From assembly GCF_002078015.1 (NCBI RefSeq), contig NZ_LWBP01000186.1, forward strand, positions 1 through 64,000: a DNA stretch of 64,000 bases, written 5' to 3'. Below are positions 8,887 to 20,073 of this stretch, in pieces. The notes below the pieces were generated by a model, which was given only the letters and a program-made list of their open reading frames with translations, had not been told where the DNA came from and made no database searches. The DNA is from Niastella populi. GTDB taxonomy: Bacteria > Bacteroidota > Bacteroidia > Chitinophagales > Chitinophagaceae. The position numbers and the translations under genes were made by a program. How positions within the stretch are numbered: position 1 is the stretch's first letter; each line of letters opens with the position of its first letter.

Positions 8887-9855
8887 CTAATAAAGCCAGC
8901 TTTTCCCCCAATTTTCTTTTTCTTCCTGGGTCCATAACTCCGGGAAAAATATTACTTTTCTATATTTAGGTGGCAAATATTTTCTCCAGTTTGTTCCTCC
9001 CGTGGAAGAGATTGCTTCAGCGTTTTTTAAAAGATGTTTAGCAGCTGTTTTATAGTGACTAAGTGGCCACATTATATTAGCAAAAGAATCAAATCTTTTT
9101 AATTCTGCTACTAACTCATCGGTGTATATGGACTTTAAGTTTCTTTTACATAAATAGGCCAGATTTTTACTTTTATATTCAAAAGCTTTACTTATGATCA
9201 GATTCTTATACTTCTTTTCAAAATGCACAAGGGTTAATGTTTCTTTCCCAATAGAACTGTCATTTGCACCTTTTCTCCAGTAGAGCTTTTTATAAATTTC
9301 TTCTACTCCATCATTTATATCTCTGTTCGTCTCATCTACCAAATTATTGAACTCTGTAGCAAGAATTTCGATTAATCTAAATTGAATAGATTGAAATCCA
9401 CTAGCCGGCGACAGCGATAATCGGAACTTTAAAAACTGATCTTCTTCTATTCCCTTCAGCATGATTTCAAAGGAATTTAGCAGCTGTTCAAAATAAGTAT
9501 TGATCCGCTGAATTTTATTTAAAACAAAATCAGCCTTCACTAATCCCTCCTCGATCACTTGTTCTAATTCCAAAATTATCATCTTAAAATATAGTTCTGT
9601 AATCTGGTGATAGATAATAAATATCTGTTCGTCCGGCATGTCGGTTTTGGGATTCTGAATACTCAACAAGGTATCAAGATGAATATAATCCCAATACTTT
9701 AAATAATCAGAATAAAGAAATCCTTCTAATTGTGACGGAAGATTTTGTCCGCCTTCCTCGCATTTTTGATAGAGCTTTTTGAGAGTATTTAATACCTGTG
9801 GGTCAGTGGTATAATCCATAACTACTGAATTTGAATAATTTTTTTTGATAGCCAA
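8887..9855 (-). CDS. Tryptophan 2,3-dioxygenase family heme enzyme
   Basis: The family oxidises L-tryptophan to N-formylkynurenine with a heme iron. Family landmarks are present: DEQIFIIYHQITELYFK (residues 75-91, with His83 at the substrate base position), the SLSPASGFQSIQFR block (147-160), the WPLSHYKTAAKHL segment holding the likely proximal heme His, TGGTNWRKYL and FFPELW near the end. The length of about 310-322 residues fits. The longest frame begins at TTG 9855; an ATG at 9819 is an equally good start. The gene is convergent with the NRPS genes and has similar low GC. Its job may be to make kynurenine for a peptide, as DptJ does for daptomycin, or ordinary tryptophan breakdown; no kynureninase or formamidase is nearby. 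A divergent member acting on another indole is possible. Confidence 0.85.
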   Translation of the reverse strand: MAIKKNYSNSVVMDYTTDPQVLNTLKKLYQKCEEGGQNLPSQLEGFLYSDYLKYWDYIHLDTLLSIQNPKTDMPDEQIFIIYHQITELYFKMIILELEQVIEEGLVKADFVLNKIQRINTYFEQLLNSFEIMLKGIEEDQFLKFRLSLSPASGFQSIQFRLIEILATEFNNLVDETNRDINDGVEEIYKKLYWRKGANDSSIGKETLTLVHFEKKYKNLIISKAFEYKSKNLAYLCKRNLKSIYTDELVAELKRFDSFANIMWPLSHYKTAAKHLLKNAEAISSTGGTNWRKYLPPKYRKVIFFPELWTQEEKENWGKSWLY

Positions 9856-10326
9856 TGTTTTTCAGGGGTATCCTGTATACGATCAGTTTAAAAATCATAA
9901 GTGTACTCTGACACTGTTAATCCAGATCATGAAATTCGCAAGAAAGACCAAAACATCCTTAAAATACCGGGTTAGTAAGTAGCTAACAGTTAACATTAGC
10001 TGGCACATCTTTATCTCTTAGGCCCGAGGTCAAACTTACGGCTAATTTCCCATTTCCCATTCTATATAATTTACCGGCAAGATGTTCTGAATAAAACGAC
10101 GATTAATGCTAAACGTTTCCTTTGCCCGGAATAGGCTGATGTAAATTTTAATAAATCTGGTGTTCGATTAACTGCCTTGTACATGTTAGGTAGTGATACT
10201 GATTGCGTAGATATTTTCCAATTGATGACTTATTATGTTTTATGCATATGCGTTGAGGCTGACGTTCATGGATTTTAATACATATAATTGTCATCTTTTA
10301 TAATAGAAGTCTTTAATTAAGAAAAC
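9856..10326. other. AT-rich intergenic stretch, nothing recognised
   Basis: It lies upstream of the dioxygenase and before the terminator-bearing segment. Stops occur in all frames I read, and I saw no recognisable RNA or repeat. Confidence 0.4.
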
Positions 10327-10490
10327 ATGTTACGTTATTGGTGGCCAGATGCACTGGGTATTGTACAGGGAAGCACCGGGGATTGCCTGCGGACACTCTG
10401 GTGGCACCTGGAGCTCGATACAATCGTCAGCCTGTCTTCAGGCAATCTTTAGGCTGTTCCAGGGGTGTTCACATAAATATGAACACCCCT
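10327..10490 (+). other. Candidate small transcript with or without a 41-aa ORF
   Basis: An ATG at 10327 after an A-rich leader opens a 41-codon frame (MLRYWWPDALGIVQGSTG...) ending at 10452, just before a perfect terminator hairpin. The segment also has pairing potential (ATTGTA with TACAAT, GCCTG with CAGGC, GGTGGCACC), so a structured small RNA is as likely as a peptide. No family was recognised. Confidence 0.3.
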
Positions 10491-10494
10491 TTTA
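10461..10494 (+). terminator. Strong intrinsic terminator
   Basis: A perfect 11-bp stem AGGGGTGTTCA / TGAACACCCCT (10461-10490) with an 8-nt loop is followed by TTTT. No confident upstream plus-strand gene exists, which implies a small transcript or a lost gene. Confidence 0.75.
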
Positions 10495-10549
10495 GTATTC
10501 TTTCATTGGTTTTTGGCTATAGTTCAAGCGGTGTGCAAGGCCATTTCAT

Positions 10550-10566
10550 ATGGCTTCTGAAGCCAT
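10550..10566. repeat. Perfect short palindrome ATGGCTTC-T-GAAGCCAT
   Basis: Eight-base arms around one base, 15 bp before the 11-bp tandem array. No T-run follows, so it is not an obvious terminator. Confidence 0.4.
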
Positions 10567-10581
10567 TACACTACCATAAAG

Positions 10582-10680
10582 GTCTCGTGAAGGTCCCGTA
10601 AATGTCTCGTAAAGGTCTTGTGAAAGTCTCGTGAGGGTCAGGTGAAAGTCTCGTGAGGGTCCCGTGAAGGTAACCTGGGG
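10582..10680. repeat. 11-bp tandem repeat, nine units
   Basis: Nine consecutive 11-base units fill exactly 99 bp. The consensus is about GTCTCGTGAAG, with variants GTCCCGTAAAT, GTCTCGTAAAG, GTCTTGTGAAA, GTCTCGTGAGG, GTCAGGTGAAA and GTCCCGTGAAG; the ninth unit has decayed. The period is close to one DNA helical turn. It lies between the terminator and the ATPase relic. Confidence 0.85.
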
Positions 10681-10763
10681 TAAGATGCTAATCGTGGAAT
10701 GGATAATATTTTTGTCAACGCATAACTTGGTGCAATATACTAAAAAAGGAAGAATGGCCAGAT

Positions 10764-11787
10764 TCATGCTGTATTAAAGATGAGCGGCAAGACTGATGAA
10801 ACGTTCATGGCAAAATTTTGTTTGAAATAGTTGGGGCCCGCAGCAACCACCTTCTTTCCATTTATATTACCGCTGACGCCCATTCCCTGCATATATTGAA
10901 AATCAGCTGATTTCCATAGTTCAAGACGTTTTTCCTTCAGCTTTCGCATTATACCATGTGCAATATGATGCTCTGAATTTTGTTGAATGGCGGCGGCATA
11001 TTGCAATATTACATCGGCAGCGTATTCATTACTCAGCGGAAAAACCTGTTGTACTTCAGGGGAATCTTTGGTTAGTGTTCCCGTTTTGTCAAAAATGATC
11101 GTTGTTAAACGTCGCGCATTTTCGAAAGCGGTACGGTTACGGATCAATAATCCACGCGTGGCCGAAAGCGCTGTGGATATGGCTGCCACTAACGGAATAG
11201 CAACTCCCAATGCATGGGGATAGGAAGTTACCATTACCGTTACCATCCGCTCAAGGGCAAACGGCAACGGTTTATCGGCGGTAAGCCATATAATAAAAGT
11301 AATAATGCCTACGCTAATGGAAATGATCGTTAACCACATGGCCACCTTACCCGCCATATTTTGGGTTCCTGATTTGGCGCCCTGGGCTGATTGCACCATA
11401 TTGATGACCTTATTCAAATAACTATTACTACCGGCTGCAGTGACCTGAACTTTTAAAGCTCCGTTTCCATTTACAGATCCACCAATTACTTTTGCATCTT
11501 TCCCTTTTGTTACCGGTGCACTTTCTCCGGTGAGCATGCTTTCATTTATAGAAAAACTTCCTTACCGAATTACGCCATCTGCCGGTATTTTTTCTCCCGG
11601 TTTTACAATTATTATATCATTGTTCTGTAATTGCTGTAAAGGAATAATCAATTACTTCCTGCGTACGCTGCACATGCACAACAGACGGCAACAACGCAAC
11701 CAGTGATTCCAAAGCGCGGGAGGCTGCCATTTGTGATCGCATTTCGAGCCAGTGTCCCAGAAGCATAATATCGATCAACGTAGCCAG
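10764..11787 (-). pseudogene. Decayed CopB-type heavy-metal P-type ATPase
   Basis: The 258-codon open part keeps TGES, the membrane block and the phosphorylation motif DKTGTLT, but the metal-binding CPH motif of CopB-type ATPases reads YPH (Tyr codon at 11220-11222, one base from Cys). Upstream, homology continues as [17 protein letters not shown] (from 11787), then as KPGEKIPADGVIR in another frame, so a frameshift lies near 11645-11660. An in-frame TAA at 11562-11564 replaces the expected Glu before the INESMLTGES block. The 3' end is lost: after GPNYFKQNF there is no GDGVNDAP motif. At least four independent defects make this a pseudogene of a copper or silver exporter. Confidence 0.9.
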
Positions 11788-11843
11788 TTAAAAGATGGAG
11801 GTTGGCCTTTTGATAAGATAGCGATTGTTAAAAGCGCTGATAA

Positions 11844-15035
<3,192 letters not shown>

Positions 15036-15157
15036 CCGGGTATGGGGTTTGTTGCCATGCATTGGATATGGAATGCTACTGCATACGGCTGTGCCGTTCT
15101 GGTAGTTCTACAGAGGAACTAAAAATCCTTTTTTCAGATCTTAATCGTACTTTAATC

Positions 15158-15979
15158 ATGAATAAAACGCGTTTATTGCTGCTGTTTGCAGCATTGATGA
15201 CTGGTGCTGTTTCCACTTCCTTTTGTGCAACGGTAGATACCGTTCTCACCTTTAGCCCCTCCATGAAAAAGAATATAAAGGCTGTGGTAATTAAACCCGA
15301 CAGCTATGCCGCGGGTAAAGAACTGCCGGTTGTATACCTCTTACACGGATACAGCGATAATTACAGCGGCTGGGTTACCAAAGCGCCGAACGTGGTGAAA
15401 CTTGCCGATGTATATAACGTTATTATCGTTTGTCCCGATGGTAATTTTTCAAGCTGGTACTTCGATAGTCCGGTCGACACCACCTGGAAATACGAAACCT
15501 ATATTGTGAAAGAGCTGGTGCCATGGGTTGACGACCATTTCAAAACCATCAAAAACCGCAAAGGGCGGGGAATTACCGGTTTAAGCATGGGCGGGCATGG
15601 CGCTTTATTTCTTTCTTTCCGGCACCAGGATGTTTTTGGCGTAGCGGGCAGTATGAGCGGTGGTGTTGATATACGGCCGTTTCCGCTGAACTGGGATCTT
15701 TCAAAACGCCTTGGTAAATATGCAGAACATCCCGAACGCTGGAATGCCAACACGGTAATCAATTGCGTGCATTTGTTAACTCCCGGTTCATTGTCGCTGA
15801 TCATCGACTGTGGTTCGGAAGATTTCTTTTATAAGGTGAACTGCAGCCTCCATGAAAAATTACTTTTCAATAATATTCCACACGATTTCATCAGCCGGCC
15901 GGGTAAGCATAATTGGGAGTATTGGGCAAATGCCGTCAATTACCAGTTGCTGTTTATGAGCCGTTTTTTTAGTTTGTGA
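15158..15979 (+). CDS. Secreted FrmB/esterase-D-like serine esterase (CE1-like)
   Basis: The longest frame starts at 15062, but the ATG at 15158 gives a standard signal peptide (MNKTRLLLLFAALMTGAV, cleavage near SFCA). The 273-residue protein is an alpha/beta hydrolase of the esterase D family: LPVVYLLHGYSDNYSGW oxyanion region, nucleophile Ser143 in GLSMGGHGAL, an Asp in the GSEDFF loop and a His in PGKHNWEYW. Secreted members next to CAZymes are usually carbohydrate esterases that remove acetyl or feruloyl groups. Its position after the GH2 gene supports such a role. The exact ester is not readable from sequence. Confidence 0.85.
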   Translation: MNKTRLLLLFAALMTGAVSTSFCATVDTVLTFSPSMKKNIKAVVIKPDSYAAGKELPVVYLLHGYSDNYSGWVTKAPNVVKLADVYNVIIVCPDGNFSSWYFDSPVDTTWKYETYIVKELVPWVDDHFKTIKNRKGRGITGLSMGGHGALFLSFRHQDVFGVAGSMSGGVDIRPFPLNWDLSKRLGKYAEHPERWNANTVINCVHLLTPGSLSLIIDCGSEDFFYKVNCSLHEKLLFNNIPHDFISRPGKHNWEYWANAVNYQLLFMSRFFSL

Positions 15980-16019
15980 TAGCCGGGTTTAGCTGGATGT
16001 TATCATTGTTGTTGCTTAT

Positions 16020-16904
16020 TTATATTGTATTTACCGATTGATGCTGCTGGCGGTATTTGTTCGGTGTTATGCCTGTTACCCTTTTGAAGATCTTTGAGAA
16101 GTAGGGCAGCATGTCGAACCCGGTTTCAGACGCTATTTCGGTAAAAGGCATATTGGTGGTAGCTATCAGGTACTGGGCCCTTTCAATGCGTTTTTCATGA
16201 ATAAAATTAAGCGGCCTTTCACCGGTATACCGCAAAAACTGGCGGGAAAAATAATCCTGGTTTTGATTTACCCGTTTTGCCAGGAAGGAAATCGTTAAAG
16301 ACTGCTTAAGGTTAAGCTGAATATAACTGATGGTGTCGAGTACCTTTGATGGTATCGTATTCGGATTGTTTAACGGATATCGGTCGGCGTTTAAAAAACG
16401 CGACACCAGTTGCAAAATAATTCCCTGCGTTTCCATATAAACGGCATTGCTTTGCAGGTTATTCAACTCCTGGTATTCGCGGTAAAAATTATTCTTTTCA
16501 TATACTTTGGGATTATCTGAACGCCTGATGCCTCTGCCGGGGTTGATTTCCAGTAACCGTTTAACGTTGGAAATATCGTGGTGGCTTGCCTGTACCTTTA
16601 TCAGTGAACGGTTGTTTTGAAATAACGAGATGCCATCGGGCGATTCTTCAAAGAACTGGATAAAATACTGACTTAAGAAAGAGGGGCAGCTCAGGTTGCA
16701 CATGGTGAAGCTCGGAATAAGATAAATATAACCCGGTTCCAGTTTTAAACGCTGCTGTTCGTTGTATACAAATCCCTCGCCCTCATCGATATAATAAAGA
16801 CGGTAATAAGGACTCAATACATTTTTGTAATTCCATTTTACATTCAGGTCAACATGATCAACATGAAGTAACGAAAATGAGTGTTTTAATAGTCTTTTCT
16901 TCAT
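16020..16904 (-). CDS. AraC-family transcriptional regulator
   Basis: The start is taken at ATG 16904; the longer frame begins with TTG at 16964. The protein has 294 residues. Residues about 10-150 form a cupin-like ligand-binding region (RLYYIDEGEGFVYN, PGYIYLIPSF). The C-terminal 100 residues hold two helix-turn-helix units (LTISFLAKRVNQNQDYFSRQF and FTEIASETGFDMLPYFSKIFKR, then GITPNKYRQ). It is convergent with the esterase and lies between two CAZyme groups, so sugar-responsive control of the neighbouring genes is likely but not shown. Confidence 0.9.
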   Translation of the reverse strand: MKKRLLKHSFSLLHVDHVDLNVKWNYKNVLSPYYRLYYIDEGEGFVYNEQQRLKLEPGYIYLIPSFTMCNLSCPSFLSQYFIQFFEESPDGISLFQNNRSLIKVQASHHDISNVKRLLEINPGRGIRRSDNPKVYEKNNFYREYQELNNLQSNAVYMETQGIILQLVSRFLNADRYPLNNPNTIPSKVLDTISYIQLNLKQSLTISFLAKRVNQNQDYFSRQFLRYTGERPLNFIHEKRIERAQYLIATTNMPFTEIASETGFDMLPYFSKIFKRVTGITPNKYRQQHQSVNTI

Positions 16905-17108
16905 TGAACCTGTTTCCTGTCTCAATTTACTAAAAAGTCGGATTTGTGTAAAATATCTGATCAATTCCTTTCTGAACGAAATTCGCCACAGGCGCAGATT
17001 TTTTTTAATTCGCTTTTACACTCATTTTCTATCTAAAATACCCTGACCGGCGCCGTAATGAAAGCGTTGTTTTAATGGCAGGTAGTTCTTCCATCGGCCG
17101 TTCGCACA

Positions 17109-17537
17109 ATGTTATGTCAGGTAGGAGAAATTTGGTACATTTATTCACAGAACCAAACCAGGCAGTTCGGCAGGTATATTGACCATGTGGCAAAATATAT
17201 CGGCGGCCGGTACGAAACATTTAAGTCGGTAGAACAACCGGGCGCTGTTTATGAACAGGTTCCCGAAGCATTGCAGATCGAAGCCATGCGGTTTTTGAAC
17301 GTATTTGTAACACCCACCTGGTTACTGGATAAAAAGATCCTGTCGCTTACCGGTTCTTATCCCCTGTAGATCATCAATGCCCTTCAGGTTGCTACACTTA
17401 ACCGGCTTACATCGAGCCAGACTTTCAGCCGGCTCATAAACAATGCTTCTCTTTACAATAGATCATATACGATTGTAAAATTGCTTGCTGACTTAGAAAA
17501 AGGCATCTGGGCAGAGCCATGCCCGATAATAAAATAA
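17109..17537 (+). pseudogene. Relic of a DUF5117/DUF4953 zinc metalloprotease
   Basis: The frame encodes IDHVAKYIGG, then EAMRFLNVFVTPTWLLDKKI, and, after an in-frame TAG at 17367-17369, INALQVATLNRLTS and LLADLEKGIWAEP up to 17537. These match in order the C-terminal third of the intact metalloprotease at 25643-28192 (GHVAKYIGG, EAMAFLQQQLFTTPTWLLDYKI, VQVSTVSRLLNP, MINDLKKGIWSELP). The catalytic HExxH part is absent. Traces may extend up to about 17040. The piece keeps its own terminator. Confidence 0.85.
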
Positions 17538-17568
17538 GGGGGCCGCCTTCGCGGTGCCCCTTATTTTA
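17533..17568 (+). terminator. Intrinsic terminator behind the metalloprotease relic
   Basis: AATAAGGGG-CCGC pairs with GCGG-CCCCTTATT, followed by TTATC. It overlaps the last codons of the relic. Confidence 0.65.
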
Positions 17569-17666
17569 TCTATGCCACAGTGGTGTGATAGGTGATGTGT
17601 AAAAGGATTGAACAAAATAGCTGGTTTTTTGAACAAAAGTTCCCTCTCCGGTATTCCCTGCCCGGT

Positions 17667-17674
17667 TATATTTG
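17667..17674 (+). promoter_or_regulatory. Possible -7 box (TATATTTG) of the GH43 gene
   Basis: It matches TAnnTTTG, 46 bases before the GH43 start. No clear TTTG sits at the usual -33 distance. Confidence 0.3.
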
Positions 17675-17720
17675 TTAAATATATCGATAGCTCAATACGA
17701 TGTAAGAAAAGTAAAAAGAT

Positions 17721-19325
17721 ATGACACGATCATTGTTTGCCATAACCACCCTTTTGCTGTTTGCTTCTGCGGTCAATTCTCAAACACGGTTTAAACAGGC
17801 GCCCGGTAAAGTTCAGGCAGTTGTACCGGACGCACCCAAGGCGCACAATCCCGTTATTTTCGCCGATGTGCCCGATATGTCGATTGTGCGCGCAGGCAAT
17901 ATGTATTATATGAGCAGCACCACCATGCACATGAGTCCCGGTGTGCCCATCATGAAATCGCCCGACCTTATAAACTGGAAGCTGGTAAATTATGCCTACG
18001 ATACCCTCGCCAGTGTTGATGAGCTGAACCTTCAAAATGGAAAAAGCGCGTATGGCAGAGGATCATGGGCCAGTTGTATCCGGTACCACAACGGATTGTT
18101 CTATGTTTCCACATTTGCGCAAACCACCGGTAAAACGTATATCTATTCTACTAAAGACATTGAAAAGGGGCCATGGAAGGTGTCGTCATTCAGGCCGTCA
18201 TACCACGATCACACTTTATTCTTCGATGATGACGGGCGTGTATACATGATCTACGGCGGCGGCAAACTGAGATTGATTGAGCTGAACAGCGATCTGTCGG
18301 GGGTAAAACCAGGAACTACAGAACAGGTGGTTATCGAAAATGCCAGCGCGCCTTCGGGCGATAATATTGGTTTGCCTGCGGAAGGTTCGCAATTGTTTAA
18401 AATTAACGGAAAATATTACCTGTTCAATATCACATGGCCAAAGGGCGGTATGCGAACCGTTGTCATTCACCGCGCCGATAAAATTACCGGTCCGTATGAG
18501 GGCAGGCTGGCGTTGCAGGACCTGGGCGTGGCGCAGGGCGGTTTGATCGATACGCCCGAAGGTAACTGGTATGCGTATTTGTTTCGTGATTATGGTGCGG
18601 TAGGCCGTATTCCTTACCTGGTACCCGTAAAATGGGAAGATGGCTGGCCCGTATTGGGCGTTGCAGGCAAAGTGCCCGAAACGCTCGATCTGCCGGCGGG
18701 AAAAGGGTTGATTCCCGGTATTGTGGCTTCAGATGAATTCACCCGTAAAACGGGTGAACCTGCTTTGCCCCTGGTTTGGCAGTGGAATCACAATCCGGAT
18801 AACAAATTATGGTCTGTTACCAAAAGAAAAGGATATCTGCGCCTTACAACCGGCAGAACGGATACCGGTTTTTTGATGGCCAGGAATACGTTGACGCAAC
18901 GCACCATTGGTCCGGTTTGTACCGGTTCCATAGCCCTCGATGTATCGCATATGAAAGAGGGCGACTTTGCCGGTTTAAGTTTGTTGCAAAAGAATTATGG
19001 AATGGTTGGTGTTAAAATTAATAATGGCAGTAAAACCATCGTCATGATCGATGCAGGATCAGGCACTGCCATAGAAGCGCAGGCAGTACCGCTTAACCAG
19101 AATGTAGTGCACTTGAAAGCCAGTTGTGATTTTACCAATAGAAAAGACACCGCTGAATTTTTTTACAGCCTCGATGGCAAAACATGGAACCACATCGGCT
19201 CTCCGCTAAAAATGACGTATACGCTTCCTCATTTTATGGGCTACCGTTTCGGGCTGTTTAATTATGCTACAAAGAATGCGGGCGGTTATGCCGATTTCGA
19301 TTATTTCCATATAGAAGATAAATAG
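17721..19325 (+). CDS. Secreted glycoside hydrolase family 43 enzyme
   Basis: The 534-residue protein has a signal peptide (MTRSLFAITTLLLFASAVNS). A five-bladed propeller (about 40-330) carries the GH43 triad: Asp52 in ADVPDMSIVR, Asp163 in YHDHTLFF, and Glu221 in LPAEGSQLF. The MSSTTMHMSPGVPI block is typical of the GH43 beta-xylosidase/alpha-arabinofuranosidase group (subfamily 12-like, by memory). Residues about 345-530 form a C-terminal concanavalin-like beta-sandwich. It probably removes xylose or arabinose side units from a plant polysaccharide in the periplasm. Confidence 0.9.
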   Translation: MTRSLFAITTLLLFASAVNSQTRFKQAPGKVQAVVPDAPKAHNPVIFADVPDMSIVRAGNMYYMSSTTMHMSPGVPIMKSPDLINWKLVNYAYDTLASVDELNLQNGKSAYGRGSWASCIRYHNGLFYVSTFAQTTGKTYIYSTKDIEKGPWKVSSFRPSYHDHTLFFDDDGRVYMIYGGGKLRLIELNSDLSGVKPGTTEQVVIENASAPSGDNIGLPAEGSQLFKINGKYYLFNITWPKGGMRTVVIHRADKITGPYEGRLALQDLGVAQGGLIDTPEGNWYAYLFRDYGAVGRIPYLVPVKWEDGWPVLGVAGKVPETLDLPAGKGLIPGIVASDEFTRKTGEPALPLVWQWNHNPDNKLWSVTKRKGYLRLTTGRTDTGFLMARNTLTQRTIGPVCTGSIALDVSHMKEGDFAGLSLLQKNYGMVGVKINNGSKTIVMIDAGSGTAIEAQAVPLNQNVVHLKASCDFTNRKDTAEFFYSLDGKTWNHIGSPLKMTYTLPHFMGYRFGLFNYATKNAGGYADFDYFHIEDK

Positions 19326-19358
19326 CTGAGCCGCCAGTTGCAAAAACTTCACTGGGTA

Positions 19359-19577
19359 TCAGGTATTTTCTTTTCCCCTTCCGGTGAGTTCCTGCAACTC
19401 TTCTATTTTTTTTGAGGCTTCCGCCTTTGTCATATTTTCATCGATCTGTACCTGTGCTTCACCAGCCAGGGTATGCAGGTACGATCGTTGCGCTTCCGTC
19501 ATGGGTTCGTTACCTGTTGTCCAGTTATCAGGGTCCTTGATCGCATTCCCTTTATTTTTATCATCATTGGTTTGCAT
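19359..19577 (-). CDS. DUF3072-family small protein
   Basis: The 72-residue hydrophilic protein matches the DUF3072 pattern: DPDNWTTGNEPMTEAQ, SYLHTLAGEA, then MTKAEASKKIEELQ. The family has no known function; the region resembles a small three-helix fold. It is convergent with the GH43 gene and has no signal peptide. It is probably unrelated to glycan use. Confidence 0.8.
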   Translation of the reverse strand: MQTNDDKNKGNAIKDPDNWTTGNEPMTEAQRSYLHTLAGEAQVQIDENMTKAEASKKIEELQELTGRGKENT

Positions 19578-20073
19578 ATGCTAATAATTTTAGTACAGTA
19601 ATGCTAATTTTATGCCATCTGCATTAGTTTGGCCGCACAGAACATTGAATGGGTTTGATGAGTATTGCCCACAGATAGTAAGCTGGAACATGATGCATGT
19701 TGAGGAAAATTTTTCACTTCAACCGGGAACAGCCGTTATTTTTTTGCCGGCGTCGAATAAATATATATAATTTTGTTCCGCATATCTTATTCTTTAGAAT
19801 TAATGTATCTCAATATTTCTTCTATTCAACATTCTTTTTAATTCTCCTGGTCATCCATTATCCATCATAGCACCACCTATGTCAAATCCATTATAAATGT
19901 GATTGAGATTGGCGAAGCTTTATATGCAGGAAGAAAGCTGTTATCCTTTAGGTTAATCCACACCTTCATTTTTCTATTCTTTATTTCCAGGGTTCCATTC
20001 GCTCAAATGGATCTTTAATTCTTCATTCGTCTCGCTTCATCCAAAAATATTGCTCATCAAAATTATCGAAGTC
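19578..20073. other. Intergenic stretch with one promoter candidate
   Basis: The 496 bases are AT-rich and without a coding frame. Apart from the promoter candidate at 19743-19775, nothing was recognised. Confidence 0.5.
19743..19775 (+). promoter_or_regulatory. Bacteroidota-type promoter candidate TTTG-N21-TAATTTTG
   Basis: TTTG (19743-19746) and TAATTTTG (19768-19775) match both boxes of the Bacteroidota housekeeping promoter with 21 bp between. The next plus-strand gene starts near 20074, giving a leader of about 290 nt. Confidence 0.4.

Noticed and set aside
8664-8969. 101-codon plus-strand frame
   Set aside because: It overlaps the dioxygenase gene on the other strand, and its C-terminal part is shadow translation.
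1-9855. Esterase at 6785 as the NRPS thioesterase
   Set aside because: It carries a signal peptide and a beta-helix domain, so it should act outside the cytoplasm.
10336-10460. Cobalamin-riboswitch-like bits (AGGGAAGCACCGG, CGTCAGCCTG)
   Set aside because: The central B12-box elements (CCCGC-ACTGT and the AGTCAG-ACCTGCC end) are not present, and no cobalamin or corrinoid gene follows.
10338-10601. 87-codon plus-strand frame
   Set aside because: It starts at GTG, reads through the terminator hairpin into the 11-bp repeats and resembles no protein.
10582-10680. CRISPR array
   Set aside because: The units are 11 bp and contiguous, with no spacers and no cas genes.
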